Below are positions 33,458 to 42,352 of a DNA stretch of 64,000 nt, piece by piece. The position numbers were made by a program, and so were the translations under genes. The notes under the pieces are model-generated. The model searched no databases. It saw only the letters and a program-made list of their open reading frames with translations, and was not told where the DNA came from. Position 1 is the stretch's first letter, and every line of letters starts with the position of its first letter. The DNA comes from DATLLJ01 sp035537875 (GTDB lineage Bacteria; Acidobacteriota; Vicinamibacteria; Vicinamibacterales; CAVVIG01), in the NCBI GenBank assembly GCA_035537875.1, contig DATLLJ010000043.1:1-64000 (forward strand). The letters are read 5' to 3'.

Positions 33458-34663
33458 CTAGGTTCTGTAGTCCGCGTTGATCCGGACGTACTCGGCGCTG
33501 AGGTCGCAGGTCCACACGGTGGAGGACGCCGGGCCGGCACCGAGATCCACCGACAGCGCGATATCGGTGCCTTTGAGGTACGTCGCCGCTTCGTCAGCCG
33601 CCTCGTCGTGGGGCTGTCCGTCCTTGAACAGCATCGTCGGACCAATCATCACCGCCGCCCGGGACAGGTCGAACGCGACGCCCGAGCGCCCGGCGACGGC
33701 AATGAGCCGGCCCCAGTTGGGATCGCCGCCGTGGATTGCCGTCTTGACGAGCAGCGAGTTGGCGATAGCTTTTGCCGCCTTCCGCGCCTCGGCGGCGGAC
33801 GCGGCGCCCGACACCGTGACGGTCACGAGTTTGGTCGCACCCTCGCCGCCCCGAACGATACCGAGCGCCAGTTCGTGACAGACGGCGCGCAATCCCTGCA
33901 TGAACGCGACGTAAGAGCTCTCGTCCACGCGGGCGCCGCCAGCGCCATTCGCCAGCAGCATGACCGAGTCGTTGGTCGAGCACTCACCATCCACCGTGAT
34001 CGCGTTGAACGTCTCGTCCACGGCTTCACGCAAAGCGCGGGCGAGAAGCGGCTGAGGCACGGCAGCGTCCGTGGTGATGAAGCCGAGCATGGTGGCCATC
34101 ATGGGCTCGATCATCCCGGATCCCTTGGCCATGCCGCCAATCCGCACTTGACGGCCGCCCAGTCGCACTTCCGTCGCGGCTTCTTTAGGAAACGGATCCG
34201 TCGTCATGATGGCCCGGGCGGCGGCCGATCCCTGGTCGTTGGCGAGACCGCGCACGGCGGCCGGCAACGCCGCGCAGATCTTCTCAATCGGCAGCGCCAC
34301 CCCGATGACACCGGTAGACGCCACGAGCACCTCGGGAACGGCGCAGTTCACGAGCGCGGCCGTCTGGGCGGCCATCTCGTACGCCGCCTTCAATCCCTGC
34401 TCCCCGGTGCATGCGTTCGCGCATCCGCTGTTCACCACGATGGCGCGGGCCGTGCCACCGCTCGTCTTCAGATGCTCGCGCGAGACGATGACGGGCGCAG
34501 CCTGAGCGCGATTGATCGTGAACACTGCCGCTGCGGTGGCGGGAGTGTCTGAAACCAGCAGTGCGAGATCGAGGCCGCGATTCGCCTTGATGCCTGCACT
34601 CGAACCAGACGCGCGATAGCCCAGGGGGGTCGTGATGCCGCCGATTCCGACACTCGCGCTCAT
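33458..34663 (-). CDS. argJ: Glutamate N-acetyltransferase / amino-acid acetyltransferase
   Basis: ArgJ of 401 residues, transferring the acetyl group from N-acetylornithine to glutamate so that the acetylated pathway is cyclic. The self-cleavage site is in MIEPMMATMLGFITTDA, where the Thr of ATML becomes the N-terminal nucleophile. Other signatures are AIVVNSGCANACTGEQG and the C-terminal DPNWGRLIAVAGRSG. The start ATG at 34663 overlaps the preceding gene's TGA by four bases. A separate N-acetylglutamate synthase next door suggests the ArgJ may be monofunctional. Confidence 0.93.
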   Translation of the reverse strand: MSASVGIGGITTPLGYRASGSSAGIKANRGLDLALLVSDTPATAAAVFTINRAQAAPVIVSREHLKTSGGTARAIVVNSGCANACTGEQGLKAAYEMAAQTAALVNCAVPEVLVASTGVIGVALPIEKICAALPAAVRGLANDQGSAAARAIMTTDPFPKEAATEVRLGGRQVRIGGMAKGSGMIEPMMATMLGFITTDAAVPQPLLARALREAVDETFNAITVDGECSTNDSVMLLANGAGGARVDESSYVAFMQGLRAVCHELALGIVRGGEGATKLVTVTVSGAASAAEARKAAKAIANSLLVKTAIHGGDPNWGRLIAVAGRSGVAFDLSRAAVMIGPTMLFKDGQPHDEAADEAATYLKGTDIALSVDLGAGPASSTVWTCDLSAEYVRINADYRT

Positions 34664-35190
34664 GCGTAACGGCCGACCGCGGGCTCGTGCGCCGGTGTGC
34701 GGTCTCCCTCGTAGGCCGAGTCGATCGGGACCACCATCGCGTACTGTCCGCACTGGCGAAACAGCGGGCACTTGACGCAGTCGGTCGTCACCTTCTCGAG
34801 CAGCCAGGTGTGTGGAACGATCGAGAATCCCATCGGAATGAAGTAGGCCGGGGCATGCGTGAACGCACACAGCTTGTCGAAGCCTTCGGCCCGCGCACGC
34901 CGGCGCAGTTCGTCGACGATCATCGTCCCGACGCCGTGGCCGCGTTCGCCAGGGTCGACGACCAGTGAGCGCACCTCGGCAACGTGCGCGCTGAGCGCCG
35001 CCAGCTCGGCGCAGCCGACGATGCGACGGCCGCGCGTCGCCACCACGAATCGACCGGCGTGGATCTTCAGCTCGCCGAGCGTCCGCGGCAGCAGGTGGCC
35101 CTCCTCGAGGTTGGCGGAAATCAGGGTGTGGAGCGCTCGTGCTTCGGAGGTCGTCGCCGAGCGCAGCATGACGGCACTTCGTGGTTTCAT
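34660..35190 (-). CDS. GNAT N-acetylglutamate synthase (stand-alone ArgA-like)
   Basis: GNAT acetyltransferase of 176 residues. The acetyl-CoA loop is VDPGERGHGVGTMIVDEL, preceded by AHVAEVRSLVV. A C-terminal Cys cluster, DCVKCPLFRQCGQYAM, is characteristic of stand-alone NAGS enzymes that lack the kinase-like domain. It is expected to prime arginine synthesis by acetylating glutamate. It overlaps argJ and argD by four bases each, so it is translationally coupled inside the operon, supporting this role. Confidence 0.85.
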   Translation of the reverse strand: MKPRSAVMLRSATTSEARALHTLISANLEEGHLLPRTLGELKIHAGRFVVATRGRRIVGCAELAALSAHVAEVRSLVVDPGERGHGVGTMIVDELRRRARAEGFDKLCAFTHAPAYFIPMGFSIVPHTWLLEKVTTDCVKCPLFRQCGQYAMVVPIDSAYEGDRTPAHEPAVGRYA

Positions 35191-36395
35191 TCAGCGGCTC
35201 CTACGGCGGAAAACGCCGCGTCGAGACGGCCGAGTGCCTCGTCGATCTCCGTCTCGGTAATCACCAGCGCCGGCAGCAACCGCACGACCGTTTCCGCCGT
35301 GCGGTTGACGATGACGCCCCGTGCCAGACCCTGCTCGACGACCGGCGTGGCGTCACGCGTCAACTGGAGGCCCCACATCAAACCCGCGCCCCTCACTTCT
35401 TTGATCAAGGGATGTTTCGACGCCATCGCGCGGAGGCCCCGCTCCAGATGGTCGCCGACCCGGGCCACGCGAGCGAGCAGTCCGCCGCGGTCGAGCTCGT
35501 CGAGGAAGCAGAGAGCGGCTCGACACGCCAGCAGGTTCCCGCCGTACGTGCTGCCGTGGTCTCCGAAGGCAATCGTGTCGGCCACCTCCTGGCTGACCAG
35601 CGCTGCGCCGACCGCCACGCCGCCGCCGAGCGCCTTCCCGATGGAGATGAGGTGCGGGTGGAGACCCAGGACCGGTCCGTAGAACGGGTAACCGGTGCGC
35701 CCCAGCCCGCTCTGCACTTCATCGGCAATCACGAGGGCGCCGGTCCGTGACGAGGCCTCGATGATGGCCAAGGCGAAAGCCGGGGTCAGCGGACGAACTC
35801 CACCCTCGCCCTGCACCGGCTCCGCGATGATGGCCGCTGTCGCTTGGGAGACAGCAGCCAGCAATGCTTTCGGGTCGTCGGCCGGGACAAAGCGAACGCC
35901 GGGCACCAGCGGTTCGAACGGAGTGCGGTAGTGTTCGTTGGACGTCACGGACAGCGCCCCGAACGTTCGTCCGTGAAAAGAGTTTTCCAGGGCGATGATT
36001 TCGGCGCGCGGTTCGCCGCGCGTATACCAATACCGCCGCGCGAACTTCAGGCAGGCCTCGACGGCCTCGGTCCCGCTGTTGCAGAAGAAGGCGCGCGGCA
36101 GCCCCGACAGGCTCGCCAGACGTTCGGCGAGCTGCCCCTGGTAGGGGTGGTAGAACAGATTGGAGGTGTGGATGAGAGTCTGCGCCTGTTCTGCGATCGC
36201 TCGCGCAAGGCCGGGATGGCCGTGCCCGAGAGAAGCGACGCCAATGCCCGACAGCAGATCAAAGTACTCGCGTCCCTCGGCGTCGTACAACTTCACGCCC
36301 TGGCCGCGCACGAACGTGATCGGCGCACGCCGGTAGGTCTGCAGAACGTGTCGCGATTCGAGCGCCTGAATCTCGTCGATGGTTGTGCTCTCCAT
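35187..36395 (-). CDS. argD: Acetylornithine aminotransferase
   Basis: Class III PLP aminotransferase of 402 residues. PLP contacts include FFCNSGTEAVEACLKFARR, the Asp of ALVIADEVQSGLGRTG and the Schiff-base Lys in LISIGKALGGG; FHGRTFGALS is also present. It converts N-acetylglutamate semialdehyde to N-acetylornithine. ATG at 36395 sits 48 bases after the argB stop, the largest gap in this operon. Confidence 0.93.
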   Translation of the reverse strand: MESTTIDEIQALESRHVLQTYRRAPITFVRGQGVKLYDAEGREYFDLLSGIGVASLGHGHPGLARAIAEQAQTLIHTSNLFYHPYQGQLAERLASLSGLPRAFFCNSGTEAVEACLKFARRYWYTRGEPRAEIIALENSFHGRTFGALSVTSNEHYRTPFEPLVPGVRFVPADDPKALLAAVSQATAAIIAEPVQGEGGVRPLTPAFALAIIEASSRTGALVIADEVQSGLGRTGYPFYGPVLGLHPHLISIGKALGGGVAVGAALVSQEVADTIAFGDHGSTYGGNLLACRAALCFLDELDRGGLLARVARVGDHLERGLRAMASKHPLIKEVRGAGLMWGLQLTRDATPVVEQGLARGVIVNRTAETVVRLLPALVITETEIDEALGRLDAAFSAVGAAE

Positions 36396-36443
36396 ATGTC
36401 TCGGAGGGCGTGAAGCCCCCCGCTCCTTCTCTCAGTCGGGCTG

Positions 36444-37310
36444 CTAGCGGCGCACGCTCTCCGGTAGCCGATCGCCCGCGTACGTGTTCCGCCCCGTGAC
36501 TCGCGTCGAGCCGGGCGGTACTTCGCCCTTGGCCGCGGCGACAATTGCCGAGTCATCGCGACCATCGATGATGACGGCATCTCCCACGCCGGCGGCTACC
36601 GCCTGCTCGCAGGCACGCAGCTTGGCGACCATGCCCGCCGTTGCCGTGCCGTCTGAGACCAGCCGCTCAATCGCCGCCTGGTCCAGCAGAGCCCGCGTCG
36701 ACCCATCCGGCCCCAGCACGCCAGCGGTGGTTCCCGCGATGACCAGCCTGTTCGCCCCGAGCCGTGCCGCCAGATGGCCGGCCAGTGTGTCGGCGTTGAC
36801 GTTCAGCAGATCGCCGTTGCGCGTCATCCCGATGCAGGCGACAACCGGCAGGAACCCGTTGCCGAGGAGTGTGGCCAGAAGGGTCGTATCCGACGAGGAA
36901 TTCGGAATGCCGACGCGTCCCAGGTCCACGGCGCGGCCGTCGACGGCCTGGTGGATTGGCGCCGGGTCCGACAACCCGCAACCCGCATCTGCACCGGTCA
37001 ATCCGACGGCTCGGACTCCCGCCGCGGTCAATGCGGCAACCAACCGTGTGTTGATGGATCCGGCCAATACTCCAACCACCACGTCCAGCGTCGCTTCGTC
37101 TGTAATGCGCAAGCCGTCGACTTGACGCGTCTCGATGCCCGCTGCCTTCAGCGCGCGGTCGATTTCTTTGCCGCCGCCGTGAACGACGACCGCCGCGAAC
37201 CGGGGATCTTCACGGGCGACCCGTGCCACGGCGGAGACGACAGTGTCGAGGCGAACCCGATCCTCGAGGAGTTCGCCGCCGAATTTCAGGACAAGACTCA
37301 CAGAGCTCAC
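36444..37310 (-). CDS. argB: Acetylglutamate kinase
   Basis: Amino-acid kinase-fold enzyme of 288 residues. It shows LVLKFGGELLED at the N-terminus, VVVHGGGKEIDRALKAAG for phosphate binding and LLNVNADTLAGHLAARLGA for the substrate. The arginine-sensitive form usually carries an extra N-terminal helix, which is absent here. The GTG start at 37310 overlaps the argC stop by four bases. Confidence 0.92.
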   Translation of the reverse strand: MSSVSLVLKFGGELLEDRVRLDTVVSAVARVAREDPRFAAVVVHGGGKEIDRALKAAGIETRQVDGLRITDEATLDVVVGVLAGSINTRLVAALTAAGVRAVGLTGADAGCGLSDPAPIHQAVDGRAVDLGRVGIPNSSSDTTLLATLLGNGFLPVVACIGMTRNGDLLNVNADTLAGHLAARLGANRLVIAGTTAGVLGPDGSTRALLDQAAIERLVSDGTATAGMVAKLRACEQAVAAGVGDAVIIDGRDDSAIVAAAKGEVPPGSTRVTGRNTYAGDRLPESVRR

Positions 37311-38311
37311 AGCAGACCTGTTCGGTCGTCGAGCCCCAGCATGACGTTCATGTTCTGGACCGCCTGCCCCGACGCCCCCTTCAGCAAGTTGTCGATGACC
37401 GAGACGAGAATGGCACGGCCCGAGGGGTCCACGCGCCAGCCGATGTCGCAGAAGTTTGTATGCGCGACCTGCTTGATCTCGGGCATGGCGCCCCCGGTGA
37501 GGCGCACGAACGTCTCGTTGCGGTACGCGCCCTCATACAAGTCGCCGAGGGCCGCCTCGGTCGTTCCAGGGGCGACGCGGACGTAGATCGTTGCCATCAG
37601 GCCCCGGTCGAGTGGCACCAAGTGAGGCGTGAACGTGAGATTCGCGGATCCACGCAGCCCCTGTTCAATTTCGGCCGCGTGCCGATGGTTGAACACGCCG
37701 TACGCGGACAGATTGCCATGACACTCCGAGAAATGTGTCCGCTCCGTCGGCGTCTTTCCGGCTCCGGACACGCCCGACTTGGCGTCGACGATGATGTCGG
37801 CGTCGGCGAGAAGCAGGCCGGCGGCGACAAGGGGGGCGAGTGCCAGCAGCGAGGCCGTCGGGTAGCAGCCCGGATTGGCGACGAGGCGCGCGGCCCGAAC
37901 GTTCGTGCGATCGAGCTCGGTGAGACCGTACGCCACACCCGTGGGGACGGCATGAGTTTCGGGATACCAGCGCGCGCGCGCCGTCTCGTCGCGCAGGCGA
38001 AAGGCGCCGGAGAGGTCGATGACGCGCACGCCCGCGTCGACGAGCGAGGGGGCGATCTCGGCCGCTGCCTTGTCGGGCAGCGCCAGGAAGATCAGATCGG
38101 CCATGCCGGCGAGCCCATCGGTGGAGAGAGGCACGATCTCCCCATCCCAGATTCGGGCGAGCGCCGGCAGACGTCGCAGCGCGGTGCCGCTCGTCCCGGA
38201 GGACGTCGCCGCGGTGACCGTGACCGCCGGATGGCGACCGAGCAGCCGCAGGAGCTCCTGGCCGGTGTAGCCGGTGGCGCCGGCCACGGCCACGCGCGTG
38301 CCGGCCGTCAC
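37307..38311 (-). CDS. argC: N-acetyl-gamma-glutamyl-phosphate reductase
   Basis: NADPH-dependent reductase of 334 residues. The Rossmann motif is VAVAGATGYTGQELLRLL, the catalytic Cys is in LVANPGCYPTASLLAL, and the substrate region has SGVSGAGKTP. I use GTG at 38311, where GGAAAGAG lies about six bases upstream and the protein has the usual length. An ATG at 38389 would add 26 residues and has no Shine-Dalgarno. First gene of the minus-strand arginine operon, transcribed from the ARG-box region. Confidence 0.92.
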   Translation of the reverse strand: MTAGTRVAVAGATGYTGQELLRLLGRHPAVTVTAATSSGTSGTALRRLPALARIWDGEIVPLSTDGLAGMADLIFLALPDKAAAEIAPSLVDAGVRVIDLSGAFRLRDETARARWYPETHAVPTGVAYGLTELDRTNVRAARLVANPGCYPTASLLALAPLVAAGLLLADADIIVDAKSGVSGAGKTPTERTHFSECHGNLSAYGVFNHRHAAEIEQGLRGSANLTFTPHLVPLDRGLMATIYVRVAPGTTEAALGDLYEGAYRNETFVRLTGGAMPEIKQVAHTNFCDIGWRVDPSGRAILVSVIDNLLKGASGQAVQNMNVMLGLDDRTGLL

Positions 38312-38394
38312 GGGACTCTTTCCACCCGGTGACGACCCGCGCTCGTCCGATCTCGCCGGCTGCGATCCGGCTGGTGTGACGGTATGCATAAAAA

Positions 38395-38408
38395 AGGATA
38401 ATTATACA
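38395..38408 (-). promoter_or_regulatory. ARG box and -10 of the argC operon
   Basis: On the minus strand this reads TGTATAATTATCCT, matching 11 of 14 positions of the ArgR operator core TGAATWWWWATTCA. It contains a perfect TATAAT -10 box; TTGCGC 16 bases upstream may be the -35. ArgR bound here would occlude the argC promoter. Confidence 0.65.
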
Positions 38409-38438
38409 TGTCTGGTCGTTTGGCGCAAGGAAAATCGA

Positions 38439-38452
38439 TGTATAATCATCCA
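38439..38452 (+). promoter_or_regulatory. ARG box and -10 of argR
   Basis: TGTATAATCATCCA matches 11 of 14 positions of the ArgR operator core and again embeds a perfect TATAAT, here for the plus-strand argRGH transcript. It is centred 44 bp from the box facing argC. The predicted start of transcription lies almost at the argR ATG, suggesting autoregulation and a very short leader. Confidence 0.62.
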
Positions 38453-38458
38453 CTCGAG

Positions 38459-38917
38459 ATGAAGGCACGCCGTCAGTCTGTGATTCTGGAACTGATCGAC
38501 CGCGACCCGCTCCACAGTCAGGAGCAGTTGCGTCGCCGGCTGCGGCAACGGGGATTCGACGCCACGCAGGCGACCATCTCCCGCGACATCGCTGACCTCG
38601 GGTTGGTCAAGCGGGCCGGCGACGGCGCCTATCAGCGGCCCGGCGTGGACGCCACCAATCCGGAAACGGCGCTCACAGCCCTCGAGCGAGCCATCGCGAG
38701 CTTTCTGCGCAGCCTGGATCGCGTGCAGCAGCTCGTGGTCGTCCGGACGGGACGCGGACAGGCGCAGGCGCTCGCCGAGGCGATTGATCGCGCGCAGCTT
38801 CGAGAGGCGGTGGGCTCGATTGCCGGTGACGACACGATTCTCGTCATCGCGCGCGGCGCGCGCCCGGCCGCGGCGCTCGTCAGGCGTCTCGAAACCTACG
38901 CCGCCAGATCGCGCTGA
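38459..38917 (+). CDS. argR: Arginine repressor
   Basis: ArgR/AhrC-family regulator of 152 residues. The N-terminal winged helix spans residues 1-65 (SQEQLRRRLRQRGFDATQATISRDIADLGLVK). The C-terminal arginine-binding oligomerisation domain includes GRGQAQALAEAIDRA and GSIAGDDTILVIAR. It represses arginine synthesis when arginine is bound. ATG 38459 follows the predicted start of transcription by only a few bases. An in-frame ATG at 38438 has a better Shine-Dalgarno (AAGGA) but would lie upstream of the -10 element, so it needs another promoter. Confidence 0.9.
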   Translation: MKARRQSVILELIDRDPLHSQEQLRRRLRQRGFDATQATISRDIADLGLVKRAGDGAYQRPGVDATNPETALTALERAIASFLRSLDRVQQLVVVRTGRGQAQALAEAIDRAQLREAVGSIAGDDTILVIARGARPAAALVRRLETYAARSR

Positions 38918-38919
38918 CC

Positions 38920-40050
38920 ATGCGAAGGATCGTGCTCGCGTATTCTGGTGAAAGCGACGCCTCGGCTGCCGTCGGCTGGCTTGCCGCCACCTACGGCGTC
39001 GAGGTCGTGGCGGTCACACTGGATCTCGGTCAGCGCATCGCGCTCGAGGAGGTGCGCGACCGCGCCCTGGCGGGCGGGGCAGTTCGCGCGCACGTGCTCG
39101 ATGTCCGCGATGAGTTCGCGCGCGACTTCGTGCTTCCGGCTCTCAAGGCCGACGCGTTCGACCAGCATGGCTCGCCGACGAGCGCCGAGCTCGCGCGCCC
39201 GCTGATTGGCCAGAAGCTGGTCGAACTCGCCGCGATCGAACAGGCCGACGCCATCGCCTACGGTTTCGCCGGCACAACCAGCCATCCGTCGCGTCTCGAC
39301 GTGGCCGCGCGCACGCTCAACCCCTCGCTGACGATCCTCGGGCCGCTTCGCGATGCCGTGCGCTCCACGGCGGTCGACTTCGCGCACTCTGACGATCTCG
39401 GTGTCGTGGACCAGGAGGAGACGTACCGCACGGACGTGAACCTGTGGGGCCGGGTGGTCGAGTGGAGAAGCGCCGACGTCACGTGGGCGGAGCCTCCGGA
39501 AAGCATCTACACCCTGACCAGGCGCCCTGCCGACTGCCCCGACGAGCCAGCTTTCGTCGAGCTGACCTTTGAAGCGGGGATGCCGACGGCCATCAACGGT
39601 GTCACGATGCCCTTCGTCGAGCTCATCGCGAGTCTCGGCACCATCGCCGGGGCCCACGGCGTGGGTCGCATCGCCAGGGTCAGGCACAGCGCGGCCGGGT
39701 TGGAGTGGCGGATGGTTTGGGAGGCGCCGGCCGCGATGGTCCTCCGCGGCGCGCACAGTGAGCTGCAGCAGATGGTCACGTCCTCCGAAGCTTCCCGCTT
39801 CATGCGGCTGGTGCGCATCGAGTACGGTGACGTCATAAGCCGCGGATTGTGGTTCACATCGCTGCGGGAAGCTCTTGACGCCTGTGTCGAGAAGATCCAG
39901 CAACGCGTCAGCGGGACCATCCGCCTCCGACTTTTCAAAGGCGGCTGTCACGTCGTACTCGCGACGGCCGAGTCCGCAGGAAAACGAACCGTGCGGTCCT
40001 CGACCGTGGTCCGGCAGGAGATGACCCAGGGGGGCGGCCCCACAATCTGA
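38920..40050 (+). CDS. argG: Argininosuccinate synthase, divergent form
   Basis: ArgG homologue of 376 residues, recognisable over its length (VLAYSGESDASAAVGWLA, YGVEVVAVTLDLGQ, ELARPLIGQKLVELA, GAHGVGR, FKGGCHVVLA). It is expected to join citrulline and aspartate using ATP. Several normally invariant motifs differ: the P-loop SGGLDTS is SGESDAS, GTSxARPLIA is PTSAELARPLIG, and GATGKGNDQVRFE is GFAGTTSHPSRLD. It is the only ArgG in view and lies between argR and argH, so it is probably functional but diverged. Two bases separate it from argR. Confidence 0.8.
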   Translation: MRRIVLAYSGESDASAAVGWLAATYGVEVVAVTLDLGQRIALEEVRDRALAGGAVRAHVLDVRDEFARDFVLPALKADAFDQHGSPTSAELARPLIGQKLVELAAIEQADAIAYGFAGTTSHPSRLDVAARTLNPSLTILGPLRDAVRSTAVDFAHSDDLGVVDQEETYRTDVNLWGRVVEWRSADVTWAEPPESIYTLTRRPADCPDEPAFVELTFEAGMPTAINGVTMPFVELIASLGTIAGAHGVGRIARVRHSAAGLEWRMVWEAPAAMVLRGAHSELQQMVTSSEASRFMRLVRIEYGDVISRGLWFTSLREALDACVEKIQQRVSGTIRLRLFKGGCHVVLATAESAGKRTVRSSTVVRQEMTQGGGPTI

Positions 40051-40055
40051 GACCC

Positions 40056-41459
40056 ATGACAGACGATCAACGACCGCCGACCACGCTGTGGTCGGGTCGC
40101 TTCGGTGAAGCCCCCGACGCTGCGGCCTTCGAATTCGGATCGTCGTTCCGCTTCGACAGACGCCTTTTCCAGGACGACGTCGCGGGAAGCCTCGCATGGG
40201 CGAGGGCCCTCGCCAGGGCCGGCGTACTGACACGAACCGACGCGCAGGCGATCGAGCAGGCGCTCAGCGAGATCCTTTCACAGGGCGTCGCGAATCCCGA
40301 CTACGTGGCCGGCGGCGACGAGGACGTCCACAGCTTCGTGGAGCGGAAGCTTGTGGAACGACTTGGCGACGCGGGACGACGGCTTCATACGGGACGGTCG
40401 CGGAATGAACAGGTCTCACTCGATTTGCGTTTGTACTTGCGGCGTCGCATCCCCGCTCTTCAGCGGGCCGTGGCTGGCCTCATCGAAGCGTTGTGGCGGC
40501 AGGCGTCGAGCGCTGACGGCGCTCTTATGCCCTCGTACACCCATTTCCGACCGGCGCAGCCGGTGCTCGTCGCTCATTTCTATCTGGCACATGTCGCCGC
40601 TTTGCGGCGCGACTTCGAGCGCCTCGCATCCGCTCGGGCTGAAGCCGACGTGTTGCCACTCGGCTCGGGAGCCATTGCAGGCACGAGCTATCCAATCGAT
40701 GTGGAGGCGCTCGCGCTCGATCTCGGCTTTTCGCACGTCGTCGCCAACAGCATCGACGCCTCGTCCGATCGAGATTTTGCGGCGTCCTTCGTGTACGCCT
40801 GCACTGTCACGATGGTGCATCTCAGCCGGTTGGCCGAGGACCTGATCATCTTCTCAGGCGACGAACACCGTTTCTTCGAGCTGTCCGACCGTCTCAGCAC
40901 CGGCAGCAGCATGATGCCGCAAAAGAAGAACCCTGATCCCCTGGAGCTCGTACGTGGCAAATCAGGACGCGCGTTAGGTCACCTGGTCGCGATGCTGACC
41001 GTGATGAAGGGGCTGCCGAGTGGGTACAACAAGGACCTGCAGGAGGACAAAGAAGGTCTGTTTGACGCCGAAGACACCCTGGCCGGATCGCTGGCCGTCG
41101 TCCAGTCCGTTGTGGCCGGCCTGACGCTCGTGCGGGGGCGCGCCGAATCGGCGGCATCGGGATTGCTGTTGGCTACCGACGTGGCGGATTATCTCGTGGG
41201 CAAGGGCATGCCGTTTCGACGGGCGCACGAAGTTGTCGGGACGTTGGTCCGCAAGCTGGATAGCGAGGGAAGGGATTTCGAAACGTTGTCTCTCGATGAA
41301 TGGCGCGCCGCCAGTGAGCTCTTCGACGAGGACGTGGTTGCCAGAGTCACACCGCGTGCGTCCCTGTCGGGAAAGCGCACTCCGCAATCGACGTCCCCGC
41401 CGGCGGTCGAGGCCCGTTTGAGGGAGGTTGGGAGCTGGTTGGAGGGGTTGGCGGGGTAG
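40056..41459 (+). CDS. argH: Argininosuccinate lyase
   Basis: Fumarase/aspartase-superfamily lyase of 467 residues that releases arginine and fumarate. The signature loop SSMMPQKKNPDPLELVRGK holds the catalytic Ser. Substrate motifs TLWSGRFGE, HTGRSRNEQVSLDLRLYLR and YTHFRPAQPVLVAH are conserved. It starts five bases after argG and is the last gene of the argRGH transcript. Confidence 0.95.
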   Translation: MTDDQRPPTTLWSGRFGEAPDAAAFEFGSSFRFDRRLFQDDVAGSLAWARALARAGVLTRTDAQAIEQALSEILSQGVANPDYVAGGDEDVHSFVERKLVERLGDAGRRLHTGRSRNEQVSLDLRLYLRRRIPALQRAVAGLIEALWRQASSADGALMPSYTHFRPAQPVLVAHFYLAHVAALRRDFERLASARAEADVLPLGSGAIAGTSYPIDVEALALDLGFSHVVANSIDASSDRDFAASFVYACTVTMVHLSRLAEDLIIFSGDEHRFFELSDRLSTGSSMMPQKKNPDPLELVRGKSGRALGHLVAMLTVMKGLPSGYNKDLQEDKEGLFDAEDTLAGSLAVVQSVVAGLTLVRGRAESAASGLLLATDVADYLVGKGMPFRRAHEVVGTLVRKLDSEGRDFETLSLDEWRAASELFDEDVVARVTPRASLSGKRTPQSTSPPAVEARLREVGSWLEGLAG

Positions 41460-41553
41460 AGCCCGACGGTATTGCCTCGCCCGAACCAGCTCTGCTAAGA
41501 TGAGCCCGCCTTTCGCAGTACCTTCCCCTCCATCGGATCCTTGGAGTTCTTGG

Positions 41554-42300
41554 ATGCAACAGCGCCAGCTTCGGCTTGGTGACATTCTGGATGATTACTG
41601 CACGCGAGAGCGGCGCCTGACGAACCATGCCATCGTCGCGATGGTTGGGGCCGAGGTCAAGCAGACGCGCTGCACGACCTGCGACACTGAGCACGAATAC
41701 AAGCACGCCAAGGTCCCTCGTCAGCGCCGCAAGGCCGACTCTCCCGCAGCGCTCTATTCCCAGGTTGCCGCCAATGCGCCGAAGCGTGTCAGTCCGTCGG
41801 GATCGACGTCGATGAAGGCTGGCGGCGAGCGGATCGAGGAGCATGACGATCACGAGACGATGGAGACGCCTGCGCAGCGTGAAGGTGGTCCAGTGACCGA
41901 CGAACGCCAGGACGTTCCGGAATCGCCCGTTGCGCTGAGCTCGCAAAGCGATCAAGGCGCAGACGGCGGAGCCGAGGATGACGATCGGGGGAATCGCGAC
42001 GACGAGGGTCCGGTGCATCGCCCGCTGATTCGCGCCTCGCTTCCCCGCGAAGGCCAGCCGCCGCCCGCGCGGCCGATCCCGGAGTTCACGATTCGCCATC
42101 CGGCCGGGGGGCGTCCCGGCCGATTTCGCCCTCGCCATCAGCGCGGCGGGCAGCCGTTTCAGAGCGAGCGCTCGAGCGGCAACGGCTTCGGCGGACCGCG
42201 GAATGCCGGCCAGCGCCATGGAAGCGGGCGTCCGCCTCAAGGATCCATGGCTCCCCGCCAGGGGAGACGCCACGGCCCAGGCCGCAAACGATCGAAGTGA
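41554..42300 (+). CDS. Conserved protein with CxxC knuckle and charged, Arg/Gly-rich tail
   Basis: Protein of 248 residues that I cannot assign. Residues 1-50 (QLRLGDILDDYCTRERRLTNH, then CTTCDTEHEYKHAKVP) look like a small ordered domain with CTTC, a possible zinc knuckle. From about residue 60 it is low-complexity: acidic in the middle (EEHDDHETME, EDDDRGNRDDEG) and Arg/Gly/Gln-rich at the end (RPGRFRPRHQRGGQPF, RQGRRHGPGRKRSK). The tail looks intrinsically disordered and nucleic-acid-binding. ATG at 41554 is supported by GGAG seven bases upstream. Similar proteins may be widespread in Acidobacteriota, but that is memory, not a search. Confidence 0.6.
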   Translation: MQQRQLRLGDILDDYCTRERRLTNHAIVAMVGAEVKQTRCTTCDTEHEYKHAKVPRQRRKADSPAALYSQVAANAPKRVSPSGSTSMKAGGERIEEHDDHETMETPAQREGGPVTDERQDVPESPVALSSQSDQGADGGAEDDDRGNRDDEGPVHRPLIRASLPREGQPPPARPIPEFTIRHPAGGRPGRFRPRHQRGGQPFQSERSSGNGFGGPRNAGQRHGSGRPPQGSMAPRQGRRHGPGRKRSK

Positions 42301-42352
42301 TCAGTCTCCGCCCGCGCGGCCGATGTAACGCGTGGCCAATCGCCCTCACAGC

